DNA of 64,000 nucleotides from Saliniramus sp050485405 (lineage in GTDB: Bacteria > Pseudomonadota > Alphaproteobacteria > Rhizobiales > Beijerinckiaceae). Position 1 is the first letter of the stretch; each line of letters begins with the position of its first letter. Shown here piece by piece: positions 42,057 to 50,960 of the stretch. Location of the stretch: positions 1 to 64,000 of the forward strand of contig JBJHBI010000007.1 of the NCBI GenBank assembly GCA_050485405.1, read 5' to 3'. The position numbers were made by a program, and so were the translations under genes. The notes under the pieces are model-generated. The model was not told where the DNA came from. It searched no databases and saw only the letters and a list, made by a program, of their open reading frames with translations.

Positions 42057-45000
42057 ATGCTCGAAGATTTCATCGCCGAAGCCCGGGCGTCCTCAGGCGG
42101 CGCCGAGCGCTCGAATTACCAGATCTTCGTGCAGAAGCTCTGCGAGGTGCTCGCCGTGGCGCCTCCCGGCATGGCCGGCCCGGATCATGAGCGCAACGAT
42201 TACGTGTTCGAGCGCCGCGTCGATTTCAATCACCCGGATGGCAGCACGACGCCCGGCTATATCGACTGCTACAAGCGCGATCACTTCATCCTCGAAGCCA
42301 AGCAATCGAAGCGGCGCCACGCCGCCGATGCGCCTTTGCGCCCCCACCCCCGCCCGGGCTGGGACCGTGTTCTCGCCGAGGCGCGGCGGCAGGCGGAGAA
42401 TTATGCGCGCGCGCTTCCCGTCGATCACGGCTACCCGCCTTTTCTGATCACGGTCGATGTCGGGCAGGCGATCGAGATCTTCGCGGATTTCTCCGGGCTG
42501 GGAAAGAATTACGCGCATTTCCCGGACCGCAATTCCTACCGGATCGCGCTGGAGGATCTGCGCCGGCCCGAGATCCGCAATCGCCTGCACGCGATATTCA
42601 CCGAGCCGCGCAAACTCGACCCGACCCGACACGCGGGGCGGGTGACCTTGGTGATCGCGGCGCGCCTCGCCCGCGTCGCACGTCGGTTGGAGAAACGTCA
42701 CGATCCGGCGGAGGTGGCGCAGTTCCTGATGCGCTGCCTGTTCACGATGTTCGCCGAGGATGCCGGCCTACTCCCGGAGCGCGGCTTCCGAGACCTCCTC
42801 CTGCAGCTCAAGAAGAGTCCTGATGAGACCGTCGCGGCGCTCACCGATCTCTGGCGGCGGATGGATAGCGGCGGCTACGAGTCCCGCCTGATGGCGACGA
42901 TAAAGCGCTTCAATGGCACATTGTTCAAGGATGCCACGGCTCTGCCGCTCGAAGTCGAGGAACTGGACGAACTCGCCATCGCCGCCTCGCACAATTGGCG
43001 CGACGTCGAGCCGGCGATCTTCGGCACCCTGCTCGAACGCGCCCTCGATTCCCGCGAGCGTGGGCGGCTAGGTGCGCATTACACGCCGCGCGCTTATGTC
43101 GAGCGCCTCGTCGTGCCCACCATTCTCGACCCGCTGCGCACTGAATGGGACGAGGCGCGCACCCGCGCCGATGTGCTCCACGAGCAAGGCGACGACGACG
43201 GCGCGATCGCGGCGATCCGCGCCTTCCATCACCGGCTATGCACCATCCGCGTGCTCGACCCGGCCTGCGGCACCGGCAATTTCCTCTATGTCGCGCTCGA
43301 AATGCTCAAGCGCCTCGAGGGTGAGGTGCTCGAAGCGCTCGATGCGCTCGGCGAGGACCAGGCGCGCCTCGCCATGGAGGGCGAGACGGTGAGCCCGAAG
43401 CAGTTCTACGGGCTCGAGATCAATCCCCGCGCCGTCGCCATCGCCGATCTGGTGCTGTGGATCGGCTATATCAAATGGCAGCGGCGCACGACGAACCTCG
43501 CCTCCCTGCCCGAGCCGATCCTCCAGGCCTATGGCACGATCCGTCATCAGGATGCGATTCTGGATTCGGATGCGAAGATCGCGCGCTGCGACGAGACCGG
43601 CGCGCCGCTGACCAAGTGGGACAGGATCAGCCATCGCCCGCACCCGGTCAGCGGGGATCCGATACCCGATCCGAGCGCCCGTATCCCGGTCTGGGATTAT
43701 GTCAATCCGCGCGCCGCACTCTGGCCCGAGGTCGAGTTCATCATCGGCAACCCGCCCTTCATCGGGGGCAAGGACATGCGCGAGGAGCTCGGCGACGGCT
43801 ATACGGAAGCCTGCCGCAAGGCGCGCCCGCAGGTTCCGGGCGGGGCCGATTTCGTCATGCATTTCTGGGACGAAGCCGCATTGCGGCTCTTGCGCAAGCC
43901 TTCAAGGGACGCTCCCAACCCGCTGATCCGCTTCGGCTTCATCACGACGAATTCGATCACCCAGACCTTCTCGCGCCGGGTCATCGAGCGGCACCTCGAA
44001 GCGCGCGATCCGCTCTCGCTGATTTACGCCATCCCCGATCATCCATGGTTGAAGGCGCCCGACAAGGCCGCCGTGCGGATCGCGATGACGGTATGCGAGC
44101 GCGGTCGCCACGAGGGCGTGCTCGAAATCGTCACCGAGGAAGCCGAACTGAAGACCGACACGCCGCGTGTGGAGCTTGCGCGCAGGACCGGGATGATCCG
44201 GGCGAAGCTCACGCTGGGCGCCGATCTGAGCCAGGCGCGGGCGCTCGCGGCGAACGAGGCGCTGTGCAGCCGGGGGGTCGTTCTGCACGGCGCCGGGTTC
44301 ATGGTCACGCCGCGAGAAGCACAGACGCTCGGGCTCGGAACCGTCGAAGGGCTCGACGCACATATCCACGATTACCGCAACGGGCGCGACATTGCCGCAC
44401 GCCCGCGCGGGGTGAAGGTGATCGATCTCTATCCGCTCGCGCGCGAGGAGGTCGAGGAGCGTTTTCCCGCCGTGTACCAGCATGTGCTCGAACGCGTGAA
44501 ACCGGAGCGCGACCAGAACAACATGAAGTTCCGGCGCGAGAACTGGTGGTGGTTCGGCGCGACCCACAAGGAACTGCGCGCCTTTCTCGACGGCCTGCCG
44601 CGCTACATCACCACGATCGAGACCGCCAAGCACCGCTTCTTCCAATTCCTCGACGGCGATGTGCGGCCCGACAACAAGCTGATCAATATCGGCAGCGACG
44701 ATGCGGCGCTGCTCGCCGTGCTCTCCTCCTCGCTGCATTGCTGGTGGTTCCAGGCCAATGCCGGCAAGATCGGCGTCTATGCCCTCGACAGCGTCTATGT
44801 GAAGACGCGCGTCTTCGACCCCTTCCCCTTCCCGCCCTGCCTCGATTCCCGCCTGCCCGACGAGCATCCGCAGGCGGCCTTGCGCACGCGCCTGCGCAGG
44901 CTCGGCGAGAAGCTCGACGCGTTCCGCAAGAAGCGCATCGCCGCCCATTCCTTCATCACCATGACCGGGCTCTACAATGCCCTCGAACAATTGCGGCTGC

Positions 45001-45617
45001 GCGCTGCGGAGCTCGTCGACGAGCCGATGAGCGAGGCGGAGCGTGACTTTCACGAGGCCGGGCAGATCTCGATCCTCGCCGAGCTTCACGACGAGATCGA
45101 CGACGCCGTGCTGGCAGCCTATGGGCTGGACCATCTCGCCCCGGCGCTGATCGGCCAGCCCGGCGCAACGACGCCGATGGTGCTGGAAAAGCCCGCTTCT
45201 CTGGCTGCCGCAGAGGAAGAGCTGTTGAGCGCCCTCGTCGCGCTCAATCAGGAGCGACAGCGCGAGGAGCAACTGGGCCAGGTGCGCTGGCTGCGCCCGG
45301 ATTTCCAGATCCCGCGTCTCGCCCAGAAGCTGCCCGAACCGCCGGCAGAGCAGCTCTTCGGCGACACCGTCATCGCGATACCGGAAATTCGCCTGCCCTG
45401 GCCGAGAGATACCGGCGAACAGCTGCGCGCGGTCCGCCGCCTGCTCGTGAGCATCCCCTCACCCGCGCCCGATCAGGTGATCGCACGCGCCTTCGCCGGC
45501 AAGGACAGCAGGTTGCGGCGCGCGCGGGTGCGGAAAGTCCTCGAAGCGCTCACCGCACGCGGCATCGCGCGAAAGACCACGGGTGCGACGCCGGATCGAT
45601 ACTTCATCCCCAGATGA
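42057..45617 (+). CDS. Single-chain restriction/methyltransferase-like protein (type IIG/MmeI-like)
   Basis: This protein of about 1186 residues has an N-terminal nuclease-like region with D70 (GYIDCYKRD) and ILEAKQ (E80-x-K82), matching a PD-(D/E)xK pattern. The N6-adenine methyltransferase core follows, with motif I LDPACGTGNFLYVAL near residue 400 and motif IV IIGNPPFIGG near 565. The C-terminal half includes RENWWWFGATHKELRAFL (specificity-region-like), and the last 80 residues look like a winged helix. This is the layout of stand-alone type IIL/IIG enzymes, and similar proteins occur as the methylase of DISARM. No drmA/B/C or separate specificity gene is adjacent. Start ATG at 42057 fits the family; GTG at 42045 is possible. 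Confidence 0.82.
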   Translation: MLEDFIAEARASSGGAERSNYQIFVQKLCEVLAVAPPGMAGPDHERNDYVFERRVDFNHPDGSTTPGYIDCYKRDHFILEAKQSKRRHAADAPLRPHPRPGWDRVLAEARRQAENYARALPVDHGYPPFLITVDVGQAIEIFADFSGLGKNYAHFPDRNSYRIALEDLRRPEIRNRLHAIFTEPRKLDPTRHAGRVTLVIAARLARVARRLEKRHDPAEVAQFLMRCLFTMFAEDAGLLPERGFRDLLLQLKKSPDETVAALTDLWRRMDSGGYESRLMATIKRFNGTLFKDATALPLEVEELDELAIAASHNWRDVEPAIFGTLLERALDSRERGRLGAHYTPRAYVERLVVPTILDPLRTEWDEARTRADVLHEQGDDDGAIAAIRAFHHRLCTIRVLDPACGTGNFLYVALEMLKRLEGEVLEALDALGEDQARLAMEGETVSPKQFYGLEINPRAVAIADLVLWIGYIKWQRRTTNLASLPEPILQAYGTIRHQDAILDSDAKIARCDETGAPLTKWDRISHRPHPVSGDPIPDPSARIPVWDYVNPRAALWPEVEFIIGNPPFIGGKDMREELGDGYTEACRKARPQVPGGADFVMHFWDEAALRLLRKPSRDAPNPLIRFGFITTNSITQTFSRRVIERHLEARDPLSLIYAIPDHPWLKAPDKAAVRIAMTVCERGRHEGVLEIVTEEAELKTDTPRVELARRTGMIRAKLTLGADLSQARALAANEALCSRGVVLHGAGFMVTPREAQTLGLGTVEGLDAHIHDYRNGRDIAARPRGVKVIDLYPLAREEVEERFPAVYQHVLERVKPERDQNNMKFRRENWWWFGATHKELRAFLDGLPRYITTIETAKHRFFQFLDGDVRPDNKLINIGSDDAALLAVLSSSLHCWWFQANAGKIGVYALDSVYVKTRVFDPFPFPPCLDSRLPDEHPQAALRTRLRRLGEKLDAFRKKRIAAHSFITMTGLYNALEQLRLRAAELVDEPMSEAERDFHEAGQISILAELHDEIDDAVLAAYGLDHLAPALIGQPGATTPMVLEKPASLAAAEEELLSALVALNQERQREEQLGQVRWLRPDFQIPRLAQKLPEPPAEQLFGDTVIAIPEIRLPWPRDTGEQLRAVRRLLVSIPSPAPDQVIARAFAGKDSRLRRARVRKVLEALTARGIARKTTGATPDRYFIPR

Positions 45618-45690
45618 GTCGCCGCAGGGGTATTGCAACTTCCTTTACGGAATTGTCTTAAGGGAACATCGCTTGCGGAGTGATTTGGCC

Positions 45691-46494
45691 ATGATTTCCC
45701 GAATAACGACACTGGCCGTCGCCGGCCTCATCGCGGCTTTCTTCATCTGGGAAGACGCGTCGTGGCCGCTCGGCCCGGTATCGCCCTCCCCTGCTCCCGT
45801 CGAGGTCAGCCTCAGGGCCCCCGCGACGCATGATCTCCCGCGCATCACCGGCCCCGTCCGCGTCGTCGATGGCGATACGATCCATCTCGGCGACAGCCGC
45901 ATTCGCCTGCACGGGATCGACGCGCCGGAATCCGATCAGGCCTGCCTCGATCCGCAGGGCGAGCCCTGGGCGTGCGGCGACGCCGCGACCGAGCGGCTCG
46001 TCGCCCTGATCGGCGATGAAGAGGTTCATTGCACGCAGCGCGACATCGATCGCTACCGCCGCATCATCGGCGAGTGCTTCGCCGGCGAGACCAATCTCAA
46101 CGCGGCCCTCGTGGAAGAAGGGCTCGCCTTCGCCTATCGGCGCTACAGCATGGATTACGCATTGCTCGAAGACGATGCGCGCGAGGCCCGGCGCGGCTTC
46201 TGGTCGGGCGAGGTGCAGGCGCCGTGGGACCACCGGCGCAACCCGCGCCACGCGATGATGCGTCAGGTCGAGGCGACCGGGAGCACGCCCCGCGCCCAGC
46301 CCGGCGGCGCCGGTTTCGATCCGCCCGGCGATTGCCTGATCAAGGGAAACATCAACAGCCGCGGCGAGCGCATCTATCACACGCCGGCGAGCCCGGCCTA
46401 TGGCCGCACGCGCATCGACGAGAGCCGCGGTCAGCGCTGGTTCTGCTCGGAGGAGGAAGCACGCGCGGCGGGATGGCGACCGCCGCGCGGCTGA
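45691..46494 (+). CDS. Exported thermonuclease (SNase-like) family protein
   Basis: This 267-residue protein has an N-terminal signal/anchor (RITTLAVAGLIAAFFIW) and a staphylococcal nuclease-like domain: RVVDGDTIHLGDSRIRLHGIDAPESDQ with the catalytic Arg/Glu pattern and RDIDRYRRIIGECF with the second Arg. Four to six cysteines in the domain suggest disulfides in the periplasm. The C-terminal 80 residues are proline-rich and contain CLIKGNINSRGERIYHTP, typical for alphaproteobacterial SNase proteins. It follows the methyltransferase gene by 73 bases. Confidence 0.88.
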   Translation: MISRITTLAVAGLIAAFFIWEDASWPLGPVSPSPAPVEVSLRAPATHDLPRITGPVRVVDGDTIHLGDSRIRLHGIDAPESDQACLDPQGEPWACGDAATERLVALIGDEEVHCTQRDIDRYRRIIGECFAGETNLNAALVEEGLAFAYRRYSMDYALLEDDAREARRGFWSGEVQAPWDHRRNPRHAMMRQVEATGSTPRAQPGGAGFDPPGDCLIKGNINSRGERIYHTPASPAYGRTRIDESRGQRWFCSEEEARAAGWRPPRG

Positions 46495-46503
46495 CGCTGA
46501 TAG

Positions 46504-47169
46504 TCACGCCTCTTCGGTGACGATGTGCTCGTCATTGACGCCGAGGCTCTTTACCGCCTTCTCCACCGCCTCGATCATGGGCGGCGGGCCGCAGATATAG
46601 ATGTAGCCGCCCCAATCGGGGACGTTCGCCTTGAGGAAATCGGCGGTGATCTCCTGGCGCGGCACGTTGCGTCCGTTCTCCTCGGTCAGCACGAAGATGC
46701 ATTCGAGCCCCGGCATCCCCTCCCATTCCTCGCGCAGAATGATGTCGCGCTGGGTTTTGTTGGAGAAGATCAGCGTGCAGCGCGATAACTTGTTCTCGCG
46801 CGCCCGCTTGCGCAGGATCGGAATGAAGGGCGTGATGCCCGCGCCACCGGCGATGAAGACGCCGGGTCCGCGATCCTCGATCGCACCCCAGGGCTGGTCG
46901 ATCATCACCGTGTCGCCCGGGCGAAGGCCCGCGATCCGTTTGGTGACGCCGTCGTGGTCCGGATAGCTCTTGATCACGAATTCGAGGATCGGCTCGTCCG
47001 GCTGGCTGGTGAAGGTGAAGGGCCGCGTCTCCTCGCGCCAGCCATCGACATCGAGGGCGAAATCGGTCGCCTGTCCCGGCGTGAAATCGTAACCCTCGGG
47101 CCGCGTGAAGACGAGGCGGTTGGTGTCGTGGGTCAGCGCGGAAATCTCGCGCAAGGTAATGCGATGCAT
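46504..47169 (-). CDS. FAD-dependent ferredoxin/flavodoxin reductase-like protein
   Basis: This 221-residue protein belongs to the ferredoxin-NADP reductase superfamily. The FAD-binding motif is RPFTFTSQP (R-x-x-S/T-x-x-S-like), followed by GDTVMIDQPWGAI and the NAD-binding GVFIAGGAGITPFIPILR, and it ends CGPPPMIEAVEKAV. No ferredoxin domain is fused. The ATG at 47169 is supported by a near-perfect AAAGGAGGT. It converges with the SNase gene, with nine bases between. Confidence 0.87.
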   Translation of the reverse strand: MHRITLREISALTHDTNRLVFTRPEGYDFTPGQATDFALDVDGWREETRPFTFTSQPDEPILEFVIKSYPDHDGVTKRIAGLRPGDTVMIDQPWGAIEDRGPGVFIAGGAGITPFIPILRKRARENKLSRCTLIFSNKTQRDIILREEWEGMPGLECIFVLTEENGRNVPRQEITADFLKANVPDWGGYIYICGPPPMIEAVEKAVKSLGVNDEHIVTEEA

Positions 47170-47350
47170 TGATACCTCCTTTGCGGAGGAAACCGCCACG
47201 GCTGACCGCTGGTTCCGCGAAACGGCGCCGCTTTGCCGTCACGGCCTATTTTGTCGCAGCTGCACGAATCGCCGAGAAACGGTCCGAATATGCCGTTCGA
47301 AGTGGTCGGAAGGCCGCCTCGGGAGCGAAAATGCGACGCCGGACGGCGGT

Positions 47351-48094
47351 TCAGTCCAGCCCGTCCAGCTCGGTTGCGACCTTGTCCTCACCCCGGTAGC
47401 CCATGGCGATGACGAAGAGCTCCGCCGAATCCGAGCGGCTGGAAGGCGGCTTGAAATGGCGGACATTCGCGAAATCGCGCTTCAGATCGGCCAGCAGCGC
47501 ACCCTCGGTGCCTCCGCGCAGAACCTTCGCGATATAGGTTCCGCCCTGCGCGAGAACCGAGCGGGCGAATTCGGCCCCGGTCTCGGCGAGACCCATGATG
47601 CGCAGATGATCGGTCTTCTTGTGGCCGGTCGCGTTGGCGGCCATGTCCGACATCACCACATCCGCCGGGCCGCCGAGCAGCGCGACGAGGCGGGCGGGCG
47701 CGTCGTCGTCCAGAAAGTCCATCTGCACGAATTCGGCTCCGGGCATCGGCTCGATCGGCAGAAGATCGATGCCGACGATCTTGCCGCGCGCCGTCTTTCG
47801 CTCGGTGCCGCTCTCGTCCACGATCCCGATCTTGCGCGCGGCCACCTGCGACCAGCCGCCGGGCGCGGCGCCGAGATCGACGATGCGCTGTCCGGGCTTG
47901 AGAAATCTGAATTTCTCGTCGAGCTCCAGGAGCTTGAAGGCGGCGCGCGAACGCCAGCCCTCGCGCTTTGCGCGCACCACATAGGGATCGTTGAGTTGCC
48001 GCTGGAGCCAGCGCTGCTGGGAGGGCGTGCGACCGCGCGCCTTCTTCAGCTTCACCTTGAGCGCGCGCGGGGGATTGCCGTTCTTCTGCGACAC
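47351..48094 (-). CDS. rlmE: 23S rRNA (uridine-2'-O-)methyltransferase RlmE (FtsJ)
   Basis: This 247-residue protein methylates U2552 in the 23S rRNA A loop. Motifs are RSRAAFKLLELDEKFRFLKPG (catalytic Lys), VDLGAAPGGWSQVA (SAM binding), VMSDMAANATGHKKTDHLR (catalytic Asp) and KVLRGGTEG (catalytic Lys). A basic head of 30 residues is usual for alphaproteobacteria. It starts 13 bases after the Ppx/GppA gene stop, forming a two-gene unit typical for the order. Confidence 0.95.
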   Translation of the reverse strand: MSQKNGNPPRALKVKLKKARGRTPSQQRWLQRQLNDPYVVRAKREGWRSRAAFKLLELDEKFRFLKPGQRIVDLGAAPGGWSQVAARKIGIVDESGTERKTARGKIVGIDLLPIEPMPGAEFVQMDFLDDDAPARLVALLGGPADVVMSDMAANATGHKKTDHLRIMGLAETGAEFARSVLAQGGTYIAKVLRGGTEGALLADLKRDFANVRHFKPPSSRSDSAELFVIAMGYRGEDKVATELDGLD

Positions 48095-48107
48095 GTTTTC
48101 TCTCGCC

Positions 48108-49292
48108 TCAGGCGCGACCGGGCTGCGGCATGGTGGGGGCTGGTGCCGGCGAACCGTTGCGCCCGCGCCCCCTGCGCCGCCCGCGCCGGCGCTTCCAGAC
48201 GCCGTCCTCGCGCATCAGATTCATCAATATCCCCTCGCGCAGGCCGCGATCAGCAATGCGCAGGCGGGGTGCGGGAAAGGCGCGGCGGATGCCTTCGAGA
48301 ATGGCGCAGCCCGCGAGTACCAGGTCGGCCCGTTCGCGCCCGATGCACGGGCTGGCCGCGCGCTCTTCGTAATCGAGCCGGACCAGTTCGTCGAGCACCA
48401 GATCGACCTCCGACGCGCCCATCCAGAGGCCGTCGACCTGCCGGCGGTCATAGCGCGGCAGGCGCAGATAGATACCCCCGACGGTGGTGACCGTGCCGGA
48501 AGTGCCGAGCAGGTGGAAATCGGGCGCCGCCGTCGCCGCCCCCGCCGCGAGGGCGAAGGGGGTGAGCATCTGCGAGACTTCCTCGACCATGCGCTCGAAC
48601 TTCTCGGGGCCGACATCGACGCCGCCATGACGCTCGGCCAGGGTGATCACGCCGACGGGCAGCGAATCCCAGGCGCGGATGCGCTTGCAGGGATCGGAGA
48701 GCGGCGAGCGGGCCTGTCCGTCGAGCCAGGCGATCTCGGTGGAGCCGCCGCCGATATCGAACACGATCACGGAATGGGCCTCGGGATCGGCGAGCGACGC
48801 GCAGCCGGTCACGGCGAGAAACGCCTCGGTGCGCCGGTCCACGATCTCGAGCTCCATGCCGGTCTCGTCATGCACCCGCTCGATGAAGTGATCGGCGTTG
48901 CGCGCCATGCGGCAGGCTTCGGTCGCGATCAGCCGGGCGCGGTTGACGCCGCGCGCGCGCATCTTGTCGCGGCAGATCAGCAGGGCGTCGATCGTGCGGT
49001 CGATCGCGTTGTCGTTGAGCGTGATGGCGCTGGCGAGCCCCTCACCGAGGCGCACGATCCGCGAGAAGGCATCGATGACACGAAAGCCCGCGCGGGCCGG
49101 TTCGGCGATGAGAAGGCGGCAATTGTTGGTGCCGAGATCGAGCGCGGCGTAGGCCTCGCCCCGTCGCCGGTTACGGCGTTGCGCCCGATGCTCCTGCGTG
49201 TTCTGCCCTGTCGACTTCGAAGCCGGACTGTCGAAGTTCAGAGATCCTTCCGCCTTTGCATCTGCGCCGAATGCACCACTGTCCACCGCCAA
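48108..49292 (-). CDS. Ppx/GppA phosphatase family protein
   Basis: This 394-residue protein has the sugar kinase/Hsp70 actin-like fold. Phosphate-binding motifs are YAALDLGTNNCRLLIAEP and VIVFDIGGGSTEIAWL, with ATEACRMARNADHFI between. Members hydrolyse polyphosphate or pppGpp. The C-terminus is basic (RRRGRRRGRGR). The start is uncertain: TTG at 49292 has AGGA eight bases upstream, and GTG two codons further in is possible. Up to the conserved domain the first 60 residues are low-complexity. rlmE follows directly. Confidence 0.88.
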   Translation of the reverse strand: MAVDSGAFGADAKAEGSLNFDSPASKSTGQNTQEHRAQRRNRRRGEAYAALDLGTNNCRLLIAEPARAGFRVIDAFSRIVRLGEGLASAITLNDNAIDRTIDALLICRDKMRARGVNRARLIATEACRMARNADHFIERVHDETGMELEIVDRRTEAFLAVTGCASLADPEAHSVIVFDIGGGSTEIAWLDGQARSPLSDPCKRIRAWDSLPVGVITLAERHGGVDVGPEKFERMVEEVSQMLTPFALAAGAATAAPDFHLLGTSGTVTTVGGIYLRLPRYDRRQVDGLWMGASEVDLVLDELVRLDYEERAASPCIGRERADLVLAGCAILEGIRRAFPAPRLRIADRGLREGILMNLMREDGVWKRRRGRRRGRGRNGSPAPAPTMPQPGRA

Positions 49293-49470
49293 GGTTTCGT
49301 CCTCGCGAACTCCTCTACCGTCATGGGGGAGTTCTCCAACTTGAGGACAAGGGTAACAGCGCAGCCGGCGAAATGCCAAGTGGATTCATGATCGGGCGGA
49401 TTTGTGGCGGAAAAAATCAATTCCGTCGCGCCGCCTCCGGTTCCATGCAATGCCCGGTAAACGTCACCCG

Positions 49471-49950
49471 TCAGGCAGCGACTTTCTGCGGCACGGCATC
49501 CGTCGCGCGTGCCACGGGGCGCAGGAGGCCCTTCACCTGCACATAGGGGCGCGGGCGGTTGATCACCTCGTCGAGGCGCGACCAGAGAACCTTGGGCGAG
49601 AAAGGCTTGGCGATGATCTCGTTGACGCCGAGCGAGACGGCGCGATCGACCACGTAGCGGCGCGGCTTGCCCATCATCACGATGATCGGGATGCTCGGCG
49701 CCGGAGAGGTGGTGGGCGTGCGCGTGAGGCGGATGAACTCCTCGCCCGAGAGAATGGCGAGATCCCAGTCGAGAATGACGAGATCGGGCTTGCTTTCGGA
49801 GAGTACGCCCAGCGCTTCGGCACCGTCCGGCGCTTCCAGCACGCGCTTGATGCCCACACGGGTGAGCATGTCGCGCAGGATACGCCGGATATAGAGGCTC
49901 TCGTCGACGACGAGGGCCGCCAGATCGGGGAATGTCGGCGTCGCGATCAT
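49471..49950 (-). CDS. Single-domain response regulator
   Basis: This 159-residue CheY-like receiver protein has acidic residues in ALVVDESLY, the phospho-acceptor Asp in LVILDWDLAILSGEEF, and Lys in IIAKPFSPKVL. A tail of 35 residues without a DNA-binding domain follows. It would act by protein contacts downstream of a histidine kinase not present in the window. It differs from CheY in the D-E pair near the start (DE rather than DD). Confidence 0.9.
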   Translation of the reverse strand: MIATPTFPDLAALVVDESLYIRRILRDMLTRVGIKRVLEAPDGAEALGVLSESKPDLVILDWDLAILSGEEFIRLTRTPTTSPAPSIPIIVMMGKPRRYVVDRAVSLGVNEIIAKPFSPKVLWSRLDEVINRPRPYVQVKGLLRPVARATDAVPQKVAA

Positions 49951-50138
49951 GCCGGTCACACCTGGGTTACGCAAAAACTCCGATCAATCTATCAGTGCAG
50001 TTTTGCCAGATCGTAAAGACGATTGCGGTGATTGCGGATTGCGACGGCCCGCATGGCGGCTACCCTCGTGGAGAGAGGCGATTCGCGAATGCCCGCAACG
50101 AGCGCCCGAGCTGTCACATGTTTTGGAAAGGATGCCAG

Positions 50139-50495
50139 ATGCTAGGCCGCATGACCGCAATATCCAGGATCCGCTCGTTATCCGGCGCCGCGATGTTGTT
50201 AGCCTGCGCGCTCGCAGCGTCCGTTTTCGCCGCGACGGGGACGGCGCGCGCGGAGGCAGAGGATGGACGGATCATCGCCGAGCGCTGGTGCGCGTCATGC
50301 CATCTCGTTGCGCCGGATCAGGCGATGGCGAGCGATCAGGTCGTGAGCTTCATGGAAATCGCGCAGGATCACGAACTCGACGCGGATCGCCTGCGGCGTT
50401 TCCTGCAGATGCCCCACCCGCCGATGCCGGATCTGCAACTGACCCACCGCGAGATCAGATCGCTGATCGCCTATATCGACAGTCTCGCGCCGTGA
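50139..50495 (+). CDS. Periplasmic c-type cytochrome
   Basis: This 118-residue protein has a signal peptide (about residues 10-36, ending TARAEA) and one class I haem site CASCH. Candidate axial methionines lie in FLQMPHPPMPDLQLT. The ATG at 50139 follows AAGGA. It is a small soluble electron carrier; the partner oxidase is unknown. The 188-base upstream gap separates it from the divergent response regulator gene. Confidence 0.88.
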   Translation: MLGRMTAISRIRSLSGAAMLLACALAASVFAATGTARAEAEDGRIIAERWCASCHLVAPDQAMASDQVVSFMEIAQDHELDADRLRRFLQMPHPPMPDLQLTHREIRSLIAYIDSLAP

Positions 50496-50548
50496 CGCGG
50501 CGGGCTCACCTGCGACGATGGTTCCAAGTAGCAACGCGGTCGTAAATC

Positions 50549-50785
50549 TCAGTGAGAGGTGGTCCAGTCGAAGAGGGAATGGTTCGCGGCGGGTTGGCGG
50601 GCGCCGTCGCCGTCGCCGGCCCGAGCTTCCTTCAGCCGCCTTGCTGCCTCACGCATGCCGGCTGCACCGAGGGGCTCCTTGCGCTGCGGACCGGCACCGG
50701 TCGCCAGCGCGCCGCGCAGGGCATGCGCGTCTTCCTTCGGGATCGCACCGGGTGTGCTGGCGATGACGTTGGCGAAATCAGGCAT
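50549..50785 (-). CDS. Hypothetical small protein, 78 aa
   Basis: No family is recognised. The sequence begins MPDFANVIASTPGAIPKEDA and is polar, alanine/arginine-rich and probably helical (GAAGMREAARRLKEARAG). Support comes from a GGAGGG ribosome site four bases before ATG and a near CtrA-type motif just upstream (TTAA-N7-TTTAC on the minus strand, 50806-50821). It converges with the cytochrome gene. Confidence 0.55.
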   Translation of the reverse strand: MPDFANVIASTPGAIPKEDAHALRGALATGAGPQRKEPLGAAGMREAARRLKEARAGDGDGARQPAANHSLFDWTTSH

Positions 50786-50960
50786 GGTGCCCTCCGGCCG
50801 CTTTCGTAAACCGTTTGTTAACTGTACCACGCCCCGATAACGAACGAGCATTCTGGCAGTTCCAAGGCGACGGCTACAATTCGTAACACTACGTGAGCGA
50901 CCACCGCCGCAAGCATGCCGAAACCATCACCATCCCTTTGAAAGAAAGAGGTTTTTTGCA

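Noticed and set aside
43902..45272. A 456-codon minus-strand frame opposite the methyltransferase
   Set aside because: Shadow frame with His/Arg/Glu-rich composition and no domain.
42057..45617. Reading the methyltransferase as part of a DISARM or BREX system
   Set aside because: No drmA, drmB, drmC, pglZ or brxC homologue is in the flanking sequence; only the methylase-like gene is present.
49238..49450. A 70-residue ORF overlapping the start of the Ppx/GppA gene
   Set aside because: No ribosome site, no family, and it overlaps the more plausible TTG/GTG start region of the phosphatase.
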